Positions 25,841 to 34,565 of a stretch of 64,000 nt of DNA are shown piece after piece. The stretch covers positions 1-64,000 of the forward strand of contig JAKFYD010000003.1 in the NCBI GenBank assembly GCA_021731025.1, written 5' to 3'. This DNA is from Pseudobdellovibrionaceae bacterium (GTDB taxonomy: Bacteria; Bdellovibrionota; Bdellovibrionia; Bdellovibrionales; Bdellovibrionaceae). The stretch's first letter is position 1. Each line of letters opens with the position of its first letter. The position numbers and the translations under genes are program-made. The notes beneath the pieces are model-generated. The model ran no database searches and had not been told where the DNA came from. It saw nothing but the letters and a program-made list of their open reading frames with translations.

Positions 25841-26913
25841 AATATTTAATTTTGTTATTTGTTTTCACTAGCCATTCGTCTTTTGGACAACAGTCTTCGA
25901 CCTCCTATACGCATCAACAGCTCGAAAATTATTTGTCTCAGTTAAGCTCCATGTTTGTCGGTCGCGCTTTGCTGCCTGCAGAACGAGAGACTGTAAAACG
26001 GGAGGGGTATCCTGGGCTCGAGAAGCTTCTTCAGTCGTGGGTGGATGGAGCCTTTTTTATCAAATCAAGTCGCATTCAAATTCAAACTCAACTGGGTGTT
26101 AGCGGAAACGACGGAATTATCGATTATGATTTACCAGCAAATCTTTTAGAAAATTTAATTCGCCAAGATCGGCCCTATTCGGAGATTCTAACTGCCGATT
26201 ACTGTGTGAATAACAGCAATCAAAAGGTAAATTGTGATTCTGGAGCTCCGTTCACAGCTGGTATTCTAACGACACGAGCCTATTTAAAACAATATCGTGG
26301 AAGATTTAATTTGTCCCGGGCTAGCAATATGTTGCGACAGTTCGCCTGTGAATCTTATCCAATGAGTACGAAATTAGAGCCCCGTGTTTCCCGGAACACC
26401 TTAATTCCTATGTTCGCTGAGGATCTGGTCGATGGCTCTCAAACTTTTGGAAATGGATCTGCTTGTTACAGTTGTCATTCTCAGTTTGCGGCTCACACTC
26501 AGTTTTTTGTAAAATTCGATGCGGCCGGGGTCTATCGGCCAACAGCGAATGGCCAGCAAGATCCAAACTTGGAAGCAGGAAGGTCCACCAATGACTTGTT
26601 CTCTTCGCATAAAAACACTCCAGCACTTGCCGAGACTGAGACTTCTCAAATGTTCGGTCAGTCGGCAGTTAACCTCAGAGAGGCCGCAGTTATTTTAACG
26701 AACAATACTTTGTTTTCAGAATGCGCCGTACGCAATGCTATTCGGTATTTCATACGAATGAATTCGGGGAATGAAACGATCAATACGGGTGTTGTTAAGG
26801 AAATCGCTGGCGCACTTAAGCAGAAATATCGCGACCCTAGCTTTAAACAAATTGTCTTTGAAAGCTTAAAACATCCTTTGGTTATTGGTTCTGTTCTTTT
26901 GGCGGGAGAATAA
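25837..26913 (+). CDS. exported c-type cytochrome-like protein (DUF1588/DUF1592-like)
   Basis: 358 residues with a signal peptide (MKYLILLFVFTSHSSFG). A single haem-attachment motif CYSCH lies at residues 210-214, followed by QFAAHTQFFVKFDAAGVYR, which resembles the haem region of DUF1588 as I remember it. Upstream TRAYLKQYRGRFNLSRASNMLRQF and downstream FSECAVRNAIRYFIRMNSG and FKQIVFESLKHPLV also fit DUF1592/1588/1585-type modules. These occur, poorly characterised, beside DUF1501 proteins in several phyla. The translationally coupled start after the lipoprotein gene and the zero-gap next gene indicate a three-gene operon. Confidence 0.7.
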   Translation: MKYLILLFVFTSHSSFGQQSSTSYTHQQLENYLSQLSSMFVGRALLPAERETVKREGYPGLEKLLQSWVDGAFFIKSSRIQIQTQLGVSGNDGIIDYDLPANLLENLIRQDRPYSEILTADYCVNNSNQKVNCDSGAPFTAGILTTRAYLKQYRGRFNLSRASNMLRQFACESYPMSTKLEPRVSRNTLIPMFAEDLVDGSQTFGNGSACYSCHSQFAAHTQFFVKFDAAGVYRPTANGQQDPNLEAGRSTNDLFSSHKNTPALAETETSQMFGQSAVNLREAAVILTNNTLFSECAVRNAIRYFIRMNSGNETINTGVVKEIAGALKQKYRDPSFKQIVFESLKHPLVIGSVLLAGE

Positions 26914-28479
26914 ATGAAAAAGCCTTTAGATTTTGAAAGAATGAGTCTGCCTCAACGTCGCCAATTTCTAAAAATATTAGGCTTGGCCTTGGCGTCGCCC
27001 TTTGTTCCTCCGTCATTGCGCCTTGGATGTTTGGATATTTTGGGTGGAGAAGCTTATGCGCAAAATTTTGAAAATTCATTGCCGACAAATTTAATTGAAA
27101 TTAATTTGCGGGATCAATTTGATTTTATAAATGCCATCGTTCCACCGGGTCTTGCCACTTATGCCAACTTACGCCGGGGATTTGATAAGGCCAATGTTCC
27201 TTTAGCACAAAGTCCCAACGAATTAAAAAAACTTGCTAACAATTTTTACATTAGTCGGGATGGAGATCCACTGATTCCCCATTTGGACTCTTTGGCCGTG
27301 ATGGAAGTTTGTGAATTGTCTGTCGGTGGAATTCACGGGCATGAAGCTGCAAATGCTTTGCGTTCTCCAGGGCGCGGTTACACAGGAGGAGGGGCACGCA
27401 CTCCGATGTGGGAAATCGATGGTCAATTTTCGCCGGCGATGCAATCGGGAGATTATGGTGGGAATGAAAAGCATTACAGTTCGACTCCAACGCCTGCCGT
27501 ACTTCATAACTATCAGCAACGACAATTGGATAAAAATTTAAGACGGGGAATCGCGTATAAAGGTTTAGCACGTGCTGATCGCAAGCATGCCGTCTATCAT
27601 CACGTTGCAAACTTGGCGGATGCTCAGATTGATCGATTTAAAGATACAAACACTCTTTTAAATAGCTTTACGAATGTCAATGGAACTCCACCGCTTTTAG
27701 TTCAGCATAAAGATCTTATCACTAAACTCATAAATCGAGTTGATGGTGATTTTCTGAATAAAAATAAATATGCACCGTCAGCGACGGCTGATCATTTTAC
27801 ACAAATACAAAATCTGAATAAAAAATTGGGACAACAAAGTGTTCCTTTGAATTTGCGGCTCAGTGAGCAAGAGAAACAATATTGGAGTTCCGGAGTACCC
27901 ACTGAGGGCTACGAAACTTTTAATAACTCGGTGGCCCCAATATGGGAGCAGACTGCTTACGCCGCGAAATTGATTTCTTCAGGTATTCTGCGCACGGTAG
28001 CTCTGGAATTTTGTCATACTGATGTTCATGGCTCTCGCCCTCAATCGGCAATGCTTGCTCAGTCCAAACAATTTGCTTTGCCATTGGCTCGATTGATTGA
28101 AACTTTAAAAGCGAATGGAGTTTACGATCGAACCATTGTTGCTATTTACACAACTGATGGTGGTCGAGGAGTCGAGTGCGAGTCCTTTGGGGATCACGGC
28201 AAAAATGCTGTGGTGCTAGCGGGTGGTCGAATTAAAGGTGGGTATTACGGAGATATTCGTATCCTCGAAGACCAAGGAACCTACTATCGCTACAGTTACC
28301 ACATGCCTGGCTCAAACGGATTAACTTTACCCAATGGAGTGACTGATAACGGAGGCCGGGTCTCTGGAGCTAGTGTCTGGAAAACCGTCGCCAAAGCCCT
28401 AGGGATTCCGAGTTCGCTTTATAACTCTTATTCAGATGTGCAATCAGCGCCCGAGCTGAATTATTTATTAAAGGTCTAG
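26914..28479 (+). CDS. Tat-exported DUF1501-like protein
   Basis: 521 residues. The N-terminus carries a twin-arginine motif (PQRRQFLKILGLALA, Arg15-Arg16), so it is probably exported folded by Tat. The body has ALEFCHTDVHGSRPQSAML, TIVAIYTTDGGRGVEC and SFGDHGKNAVVLAGGRIKG, which resemble the alkaline-phosphatase-like metal sites of DUF1501 (sulfatase/phosphatase superfamily). Substrate unknown. Its start abuts the cytochrome-like gene and the ribosome site GGAG lies in that gene's last codons. The 3' end overlaps the opposing methyltransferase gene by 4 bases. Pairing of DUF1501 with cytochrome-type DUF158x proteins is a recurrent arrangement (from memory). Confidence 0.72.
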   Translation: MKKPLDFERMSLPQRRQFLKILGLALASPFVPPSLRLGCLDILGGEAYAQNFENSLPTNLIEINLRDQFDFINAIVPPGLATYANLRRGFDKANVPLAQSPNELKKLANNFYISRDGDPLIPHLDSLAVMEVCELSVGGIHGHEAANALRSPGRGYTGGGARTPMWEIDGQFSPAMQSGDYGGNEKHYSSTPTPAVLHNYQQRQLDKNLRRGIAYKGLARADRKHAVYHHVANLADAQIDRFKDTNTLLNSFTNVNGTPPLLVQHKDLITKLINRVDGDFLNKNKYAPSATADHFTQIQNLNKKLGQQSVPLNLRLSEQEKQYWSSGVPTEGYETFNNSVAPIWEQTAYAAKLISSGILRTVALEFCHTDVHGSRPQSAMLAQSKQFALPLARLIETLKANGVYDRTIVAIYTTDGGRGVECESFGDHGKNAVVLAGGRIKGGYYGDIRILEDQGTYYRYSYHMPGSNGLTLPNGVTDNGGRVSGASVWKTVAKALGIPSSLYNSYSDVQSAPELNYLLKV

Positions 28480-29234
28480 CTTTTAGACCACTCGTAGATA
28501 GCCAGACTTGCCGCCACTGTGGCATTCAGTGATTCGACATTTTCTGTTTTTACGCTGACAATTTGTGAGGGGAATTTTTGTGAGACCGCAGATATTCCGG
28601 GGCCTTCTTCGCCGACCCACAAGCGAGCTTGCTTGGGCCAAGAAAACTTTTCTAAGGGCTGGCCGGCTTGATCCAAAAATAAATCCTGAGAGCCTGTGGG
28701 GATTTCAATAAAACTTTTTTCAGTTTGAGCAAAGGGCATCAGTAAACTAGCTCCTGCAGAAGCCTTAAGAGCGCGAGGATGAAAAGGGTGACAACTTTCC
28801 TTCGTGAGAAAGATTTTTTTCACTCCGAAAGCCAAAGCGCTGCGAATGAGGGCTCCCATATTTCCTGGATCCCCCAAAGGGGAGATCACTTCGCGACCCA
28901 GAGGTGCTAAAGTGAAATTGGCTTTTTCAAAGGGAGAAAACTTTAAGAGTAAGAGATTAAATCCTGTTCCGATAAAATCAATTTCCTTGAAAAGTCCTGG
29001 CGGCAATTCGTAATTGTTGGTCTCTTGCGCCGCTAAAATTTCTTGTCCCTCGGGAAGGACTTCAGCTTGGATAGTAAAATTCTTTCTTGCAGGATGATGT
29101 TTGGACCATGACAAAAATTCTTTAACTAATTTTTCACCCATCAGAAAAAAAAGCCCGGATTCACGAATGTGTTTTGCAGATTTTAATTCTTTCCAAACTT
29201 TGAAATTAGCGTTCTGGGCAGAAGTGATTTTCAT
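28476..29234 (-). CDS. TrmH/SpoU-family RNA 2'-O-methyltransferase
   Basis: 252 residues. SPOUT knot motifs are present: PLGDPGNMGALIRSALAFG (motif 1), LWVGEEGPGI (motif 2) and VESLNATVAASLAIYEW (motif 3). The N-terminus (SAQNANFKVWKELKSAKH) resembles the substrate-binding domain of 23S rRNA 2'-O-ribose methyltransferases. It should methylate rRNA or tRNA with SAM; the exact nucleotide is unknown. It overlaps rsmG upstream by 4 bases, forming a two-gene rRNA-modification operon. Confidence 0.88.
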   Translation of the reverse strand: MKITSAQNANFKVWKELKSAKHIRESGLFFLMGEKLVKEFLSWSKHHPARKNFTIQAEVLPEGQEILAAQETNNYELPPGLFKEIDFIGTGFNLLLLKFSPFEKANFTLAPLGREVISPLGDPGNMGALIRSALAFGVKKIFLTKESCHPFHPRALKASAGASLLMPFAQTEKSFIEIPTGSQDLFLDQAGQPLEKFSWPKQARLWVGEEGPGISAVSQKFPSQIVSVKTENVESLNATVAASLAIYEWSKS

Positions 29235-30004
29235 TCTTCGTCCTGAATTTCCCGATGTTTGAACTTTTCAAAAACCACCAGACGACGTTGGTGAGTTGTC
29301 TTGGGTAATTCATAGGCGATGTCGCGATCCAAGGAGTAGTGCTCGCCCCACTGAGCAATGGCTTGATGAATTTCAGGGTCAACATTGGGGCCCTTCATAA
29401 AATAAACTTTCCCGCCAAGCTCAAGGCAATTAACAACGTTAGATAAAGTGTTGCTGATGTCTTCGACGGCGCGAGTGATCACGCCTTGAACGGGATATAG
29501 AAAATCTTGGCCGATGTTTCGTCCAATGATTTCTAACTTTGGTAAATCCAATTCACTGCGCACTTTTTTAAGAAACTCAACCCGCTTTTGAACGCCTTCG
29601 GCCAAAATGATTTTTTCATTGGGGATGGCGATCTTCAGTGGAATTCCGGGAAAGCCCGGGCCGGTGCCGACATCAAGCAATGGGAATTGCAAATTGACAT
29701 GATCGAGAATCAATAAGCTATCAATAAAGTGTTTAATGGCAATATCTCGCAATTTCAAAAGCCGAGTGAAATTTTCTTTGGTTTGACTCTGCATGAGAAG
29801 GCGGTAGAACTGGGCCAGTTTTATTCGCTGTTCGTGGGAAACCATCTTAAAATCATGATTGTGGAAAATATCAGCCAATCGATCATTAGCTTCATTTAAT
29901 TCGTAAATGACCTCGGGAGCTTTGTGTTTTCCCAGCCGAGTGCGGGCACCCTGTTGATGCCTTCGTTTGTAGGGCGAATCGTTGCTTTTATTTTTGTGAG
30001 CCAT
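29231..30004 (-). CDS. rsmG: 16S rRNA (guanine-N7) methyltransferase RsmG
   Basis: 257 residues, longer than the usual 200-240 because of a basic N-terminal extension (HKNKSNDSPYKRRHQQGARTRLG). The family signature is clear: LRDIAIKHFIDSLLIL, PLLDVGTGPGFPGIPLKIA (SAM site) and GVITRAVEDISNTL. It makes m7G527 in 16S rRNA (E. coli numbering). It is divergent from pheS, with 49 bases between the two starts, which must hold both promoters. Confidence 0.92.
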   Translation of the reverse strand: MAHKNKSNDSPYKRRHQQGARTRLGKHKAPEVIYELNEANDRLADIFHNHDFKMVSHEQRIKLAQFYRLLMQSQTKENFTRLLKLRDIAIKHFIDSLLILDHVNLQFPLLDVGTGPGFPGIPLKIAIPNEKIILAEGVQKRVEFLKKVRSELDLPKLEIIGRNIGQDFLYPVQGVITRAVEDISNTLSNVVNCLELGGKVYFMKGPNVDPEIHQAIAQWGEHYSLDRDIAYELPKTTHQRRLVVFEKFKHREIQDEE

Positions 30005-30053
30005 GCTTCATTAATGGTTGAAAATAGCTGAAATCTCAAGGATATTGTGGCCT

Positions 30054-31079
30054 ATGTCCTACCAAAAATTAGAACAAATTGAAGGCGAAGCTTTAAAGCA
30101 TTTTCAACAGGCTCAGAATTCGAAAGAACTTTATGATCAGAAGGTTCGTTTCTTGGGCAAAAGCGGTTCATTGACTGAAGTGATGAAGGAAATGGGTCAC
30201 CTTTCCAAAGAAGAGAAGCCTTTCTTTGGAAAAAAGGTGAACGAGACAAAACAAAAGTTAGAACAAGCTTACGTGGATGCCGAAGAAAAATTAAAGCGAC
30301 GAGAAATTGAAGATCGCATGCACCAGGAAGAATTGGATATGACTTTACCTGCGACACATGCGCCAGCAGGGGGCCCTCATCCTGTGTATTCCGTCATGGA
30401 AGAAATATTTACGATCATGAGTCGGTTGGGTTACAGTCTGCGCACGGGACCTTTGGTTGAAAGAGACTATTATAATTTTGAAGCTTTAAATATTCCGCAA
30501 AATCATCCCGCGCGGGATATGCAAGACACTTTCTTTATTGATGAAAGTCATGTCTTACGAACTCACACCAGCCCTATTCAAATTCATTCTTTGGAAAGTG
30601 AAGCGCCACCGTTGAGAATTATTGGCACGGGTTCCGTCTTCCGCTGCGACAGTGACATTTCCCATTTACCCCACTTTCATCAGATTGAAGGAATGTGCGT
30701 CGATCGAAAAGTTTCAATGGCCGACCTGAAGGGGACGATCACCTTTTTCGTCAGCGAATTTTTTGGTCCCGGTTTAAAAACTCGTTTTCGTCCCAGCTTT
30801 TTCCCATTCACCGAACCCAGTGCGGAAGTGGATTGTCAGTGTCCTCTTTGCAAAGGAAAAGGTTGCAGTTTGTGCAAGCAAAGTGGCTGGATTGAAATTG
30901 GCGGCGCAGGTTTGATCAATCCCAAAGTTTTTGAATTTGCAAAAATTAATTATCCCGATTGGCAAGGTTTTGCTTTCGGTTTTGGACTGGAAAGAATGGC
31001 CATCATTAAATACGGCATCGAAGACATTCGTTTATTACCTGAAAATGACATTCGATTCTTAAGGCAGATGAGTTTATGA
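30054..31079 (+). CDS. pheS: phenylalanyl-tRNA synthetase alpha subunit
   Basis: 341 residues, the usual length. The N-terminal coiled coil is followed by class II motifs: [36 protein letters not shown] (motif 2) and [15 protein letters not shown] (motif 3). It forms the (alpha-beta)2 enzyme that charges tRNA-Phe. The ATG at 30054 has AAGGA ten bases upstream; one at 30018 would add 12 residues and lies very close to rsmG. It overlaps pheT by ATGA. Confidence 0.95.
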   Translation: MSYQKLEQIEGEALKHFQQAQNSKELYDQKVRFLGKSGSLTEVMKEMGHLSKEEKPFFGKKVNETKQKLEQAYVDAEEKLKRREIEDRMHQEELDMTLPATHAPAGGPHPVYSVMEEIFTIMSRLGYSLRTGPLVERDYYNFEALNIPQNHPARDMQDTFFIDESHVLRTHTSPIQIHSLESEAPPLRIIGTGSVFRCDSDISHLPHFHQIEGMCVDRKVSMADLKGTITFFVSEFFGPGLKTRFRPSFFPFTEPSAEVDCQCPLCKGKGCSLCKQSGWIEIGGAGLINPKVFEFAKINYPDWQGFAFGFGLERMAIIKYGIEDIRLLPENDIRFLRQMSL

Positions 31080-33517
31080 AGATCAGCTTAAAATGGATCA
31101 ACGAATTTGTTGATATTCAAGAAGAAATAAAAAAGCCTGAAGACCTCGCAGAGAAATTGACTCGCGCCGGTCTCGAAGTTGAAGAGGTTATTAATAAAAC
31201 CAAAGACTACAATCACGTTGTGGTTGGTTTGATTTTGGAAAAGGACAAACATCCTAACGCTGACAAATTGAGTTTGTGCCGAGTCACGACGGGCGAGGGT
31301 GTGGTTCATCAAATCGTCTGCGGAGCTCAAAATCACAAATCAGGTGATCGCATTGTTGTGGCTTTACCCGGTGCTGTACTGCCTGGAAATTTTCAAATTA
31401 AAAATTCAAAAATTCGCGGCATTGATTCCGCGGGGATGTTGTGTTCCGCAAAAGAACTGGGACTTCCTGTTGAGAATGACGGCTTATTGATATTGCCGAC
31501 AGATGCTCCCGTGGGAAAGCCCTTCGCTGAGTATAAAGAACTCAACGATATTTTGTTTGTATTAAAAGTAACTCCCAATCGGGCCGATAGTCTTAGCCAC
31601 TATGGTCTTGCTCGCGAGCTTTCTTGTCTGTTGGGGAAAGAGCTTAAAAAAATAACTCCGGTTATTCCGCAAGATTCCTCTGCGGCTAAGTCTGAAGTTT
31701 CGATCGAGGTGAAAGCTTCGGAAGTTTGCCCTCGCTATTCAGGGCGATACATTGCCAATGTGAAGGTGAGTCCCAGTCCGGATTGGTTACGAAAACGCCT
31801 AGAAAATTTGGGGATGAACTCGATCAATAATATTGTTGATGTGACCAATTACGTGATGATGGAATTGGGTCAGCCTTTGCATGCCTTTGATGCCGATCAG
31901 ATTCAAGGAAAAAAAATCACCGTTGCGAAAGCTGTTGCTGGCGAAAAGTTTATTAAATTGGACGGTGTTGAAATTAACTTAATGGGTGAAGAGCTGACGA
32001 TTCGAGATTCTTCTCGGGCTTTGTGTTTAGCTGGCGTTGTGGGTGGAAAAAACTCAGGTGTCACTGAAGGCACTCAAAATGTTTTTCTTGAGTCCGCTTA
32101 CTTTAATCCCATGAGTGTGCGAAAGACATCGCGAAAACATGGAATCGAGACCGATTCGGCTTATCGTTTCAGCCGGGGTGTTGATCCTGACGGAGCCTTG
32201 CGTGCCAGTGATCGCGCTACTGAATTGATTTTGAAAGTTGCAGGCGGGCAGGTGATTGGGGAAGCTGTCGATTTTTATCCCGAGCCCGTTAAAAAATCTT
32301 GGGTGAATATTTCTTTGCAAACCATCACTGATCGTTTGGGCTTCGGCGCTGAAGAAAAAATATTCACCGATTTTATGAAACGCTTAGGGTGCGAGTTGAA
32401 AATCAGTAGCCCTGGACAGTATTCGGTATTGCCGCCGTCTTATCGCTTCGATCTTGAAGCCGAGATGGACTTGGTGGAAGAGTACGCTCGACTTGTGGGT
32501 TACGAACATATTCCAGAAACATTGCCTGCTTTTAGCAAAGCGCCTTTAGCTCATGATAAAAATTATTTACTGAATTTAAAGACGGCAAAAACTTTAATTA
32601 AAGAATCCTATCATCAAGCTTTTAATTTTGCTTTTGTCTCGGAAAAACAAGAGAGCCAATTTTTAGGTTCTGTTCAGCGTTTGCAAGATGCCGGTTTGAA
32701 AGCTTCTGAAAATCCCATTCGCTTATTGAATCCTTTGAATGAAGATTTGAACGTCCTGCGCTCGACAATTACATTTGGTTTAACCAAAAACTTGCTGACG
32801 AATTTTCACAACGGAAATAAATCGGGACGGTTATTCGAGATCGGACCCTGCTTTTCAAAAGAGAGCGCCGGTGTTTACGAGCAGAATCGATTGGGAATTT
32901 TAGCTTGGGGACAAGAGGAAAATTTGTGGAATAAGGCGTCCTCGACACCATTGGTGTTTGAGATTAAAGCCGCTATGGAAAGCTTGCTGAAACAATTTCG
33001 TATCCAGTCCTACACATGGGTCAGTCCTCAAGATAAAGGTCTGATTCCTACTTTCTTACATATGGGGCAGTTTGCTCACCTTATTGTTGAAGGAAAAAAA
33101 GTCGGTTTCTTAGGTGCACTTCATCCGGTGTGGCTGGATGAAAATAAAATTCGATGTTCTGCAGCGATTGCCGAATTTGACCTTGAGACTTTGTACAAAG
33201 GGCAACCTCGGCCCTTGCGTTTCCAATCCATTTCGAAATTCCCGGCTGTTGAAAGAGACTTTGCTTTTATTATGGGGAAATCCTTAAAGGTGGATGAGAT
33301 CCTTAAAGCAGCTAAAAAGCTGGGTGGACCTTTATTAAGTCACAGCGAAGTTTTCGATGTCTATCAAGGCGATAAAATGGAACCTGGCAAGAAGTCGGTG
33401 GCCATTCGTTTGGTTCTTCAAGATCCAAATGCCACACTGCAGGACGCTCAGATCCAAGAGATTCAAAACAAAATTATTGAGGGCTTAAAAACTCAGTTCG
33501 ATTTAGCACTGCGATAA
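31076..33517 (+). CDS. pheT: phenylalanyl-tRNA synthetase beta subunit
   Basis: 813 residues. Domains in order: N-terminal [13 protein letters not shown], tRNA-binding OB fold (about 40-150, [12 protein letters not shown]), B3/4 editing domain (about 210-390), B5 domain and catalytic-like core, and a C-terminal anticodon-binding ferredoxin-like domain ([14 protein letters not shown]). It is the partner of PheS and also hydrolyses Tyr-tRNA-Phe. Start coupled to pheS (ATGA overlap). Confidence 0.96.
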   Translation: MKISLKWINEFVDIQEEIKKPEDLAEKLTRAGLEVEEVINKTKDYNHVVVGLILEKDKHPNADKLSLCRVTTGEGVVHQIVCGAQNHKSGDRIVVALPGAVLPGNFQIKNSKIRGIDSAGMLCSAKELGLPVENDGLLILPTDAPVGKPFAEYKELNDILFVLKVTPNRADSLSHYGLARELSCLLGKELKKITPVIPQDSSAAKSEVSIEVKASEVCPRYSGRYIANVKVSPSPDWLRKRLENLGMNSINNIVDVTNYVMMELGQPLHAFDADQIQGKKITVAKAVAGEKFIKLDGVEINLMGEELTIRDSSRALCLAGVVGGKNSGVTEGTQNVFLESAYFNPMSVRKTSRKHGIETDSAYRFSRGVDPDGALRASDRATELILKVAGGQVIGEAVDFYPEPVKKSWVNISLQTITDRLGFGAEEKIFTDFMKRLGCELKISSPGQYSVLPPSYRFDLEAEMDLVEEYARLVGYEHIPETLPAFSKAPLAHDKNYLLNLKTAKTLIKESYHQAFNFAFVSEKQESQFLGSVQRLQDAGLKASENPIRLLNPLNEDLNVLRSTITFGLTKNLLTNFHNGNKSGRLFEIGPCFSKESAGVYEQNRLGILAWGQEENLWNKASSTPLVFEIKAAMESLLKQFRIQSYTWVSPQDKGLIPTFLHMGQFAHLIVEGKKVGFLGALHPVWLDENKIRCSAAIAEFDLETLYKGQPRPLRFQSISKFPAVERDFAFIMGKSLKVDEILKAAKKLGGPLLSHSEVFDVYQGDKMEPGKKSVAIRLVLQDPNATLQDAQIQEIQNKIIEGLKTQFDLALR

Positions 33518-33591
33518 ATTATTTATTGTTTTCAATGGCTTGCTGAGGTTCAATTGGTACTGAACAGTATTTTTTAAGGAGTCAAACCATT

Positions 33592-33945
33592 ATGGCTGGT
33601 CAAAACTTGGGTAAATCCACAATGACAAAAGCGGATATCGTCGAAAAGGTTTACCAAAAAATTGGTTTCTCTAAAAAGGAAGCTTCGGAATTGGTCGAAA
33701 TGGTTTTTGGAACATTAAAAGATGTTTTGCAAAATGGTGAAAAAATAAAAATTTCTGGTTTTGGTAATTTTGTCGTGCGCGGAAAAAACGAGCGCGTTGG
33801 ACGTAACCCACAAACCGGAGAACAAATTAAAATTTCTGCCCGTCGCGTTTTAACCTTTCGGCCATCGCAGGTTTTAAAAGCCATGTTGAATGGAGAAGAG
33901 TATGCTCACTTGAAAGATGAGGATGATGACGATGACAACGATTAA
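33592..33945 (+). CDS. ihfA: integration host factor alpha subunit / HU family
   Basis: 117 residues. The DNA-bending HU/IHF fold is complete: MTKADIVEKVYQKIGFSKKE, the beta-arm region FGNFVVRGKNERVGRNPQTG with the intercalating Pro, and ARRVLTFRPSQVLKAMLN. It follows pheT and precedes merR, the classic pheST-ihfA-merR order, which supports ihfA. Unusual is an acidic tail (DEDDDDDND) whose codons overlap the start of the MerR gene. AAGGAG precedes the ATG. Confidence 0.92.
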   Translation: MAGQNLGKSTMTKADIVEKVYQKIGFSKKEASELVEMVFGTLKDVLQNGEKIKISGFGNFVVRGKNERVGRNPQTGEQIKISARRVLTFRPSQVLKAMLNGEEYAHLKDEDDDDDND

Positions 33946-34468
33946 TCCCGAGACCACAACGAATCCTGAAAACACGCAAGAGATCGAAATTTTTGTTAGT
34001 GAAACTTCGGTCACAGTAAATCCACAAGTTGAAAGCGAAGCCATTTCCACTTCCTCCGGAGATTTATCTTTACCGGCAGCTCTTTGCGACGATTTGCTTT
34101 TGCAAGAAATTAATGCCATTCCCGACAAAATGGGTTTTAAGATTGGTGATGTCGCTGATCTTCTGGGCGTTAAACAATATGTTTTACGTTACTGGGAAAG
34201 CGAATTTGATATTCTTAAACCGAAAAAAGCTTCCAACAATCAGCGTCTGTACACTCGAAAAGATGTTGAAAATTCTTTCTTAATTCGTAAATTACTTCAC
34301 CGAGATCGCTTTTCCATCGAGGGTGCTCGGCACGCTCTGCGCGAGCTTAAAGCTCACGTGAAAAAAGAAAAAGATTTCACACAAGTGGTGAATAAAATCG
34401 AAGCTGTTCATGATCGTCTTGAAGATTTGGCAGTAGATATTCGTCGCATTCGCCAACTGTTTCGTTAA
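33932..34468 (+). CDS. MerR-family transcriptional regulator
   Basis: About 178 residues. Residues 1-60 are low-complexity and acidic. The winged-helix MerR domain then reads FKIGDVADLLGVKQYVLRYW, EFDILKPKKASNNQRLYTRK and LLHRDRFSIEGARHAL. The C-terminus is a coiled coil for dimerisation; there is no obvious effector domain. Several ATGs (33917, 33923, 33926, 33932) lie inside the ihfA acidic tail; 33932 is best spaced from GAGG at 33919-33922. This gene sits beside ihfA in many proteobacteria; its target is not known. It ends 10 bases before the tRNA. Confidence 0.85.
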   Translation: MTTINPETTTNPENTQEIEIFVSETSVTVNPQVESEAISTSSGDLSLPAALCDDLLLQEINAIPDKMGFKIGDVADLLGVKQYVLRYWESEFDILKPKKASNNQRLYTRKDVENSFLIRKLLHRDRFSIEGARHALRELKAHVKKEKDFTQVVNKIEAVHDRLEDLAVDIRRIRQLFR

Positions 34469-34478
34469 TTCCAAAATT

Positions 34479-34555
34479 CAGCGTGTGGCGCAGCTTGGTA
34501 GCGCGCTTGCTTGTGGTGCAAGAGGTCGTAGGTTCAAATCCTATCACGCTGACCA
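34479..34555 (+). tRNA. tRNA-His (anticodon GTG), unusual body
   Basis: A 77-base cloverleaf. Acceptor CAGCGTG/CACGCTG, D-arm GCGC-AGCTTGGTA-GCGC, anticodon arm CTTGC-TTGTGGT-GCAAG, variable AGGTC, T-arm GTAGG-TTCAAAT-CCTAT, discriminator A73 and encoded CCA. The loop gives anticodon GTG (His). Normal bacterial tRNA-His has an extra G-1 opposite C73; here position -1 is T, 73 is A and the first pair is C1-G72, features more typical of tRNA-Pro. It lies 10 bases after merR and its CCA is the start of a long palindrome. Confidence 0.88.
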
Positions 34556-34565
34556 ATTTCATCCC
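34553..34565. repeat. left end of an IS-interrupted palindrome
   Basis: CCAATTTCATCCC begins with the tRNA CCA. It is the exact reverse complement of 35940-35952. Joined to the bases after the IS (CTCAAAAT from 35863), it makes a 21-base perfect inverted repeat with 35932-35952. Confidence 0.7.

Noticed and set aside
34479-34555. Reading the tRNA as tRNA-Pro
   Set aside because: The body is Pro-like, but the seven-base loop TTGTGGT between the CTTGC/GCAAG stem fixes the anticodon as GTG (His); TGG would be shifted by one position.
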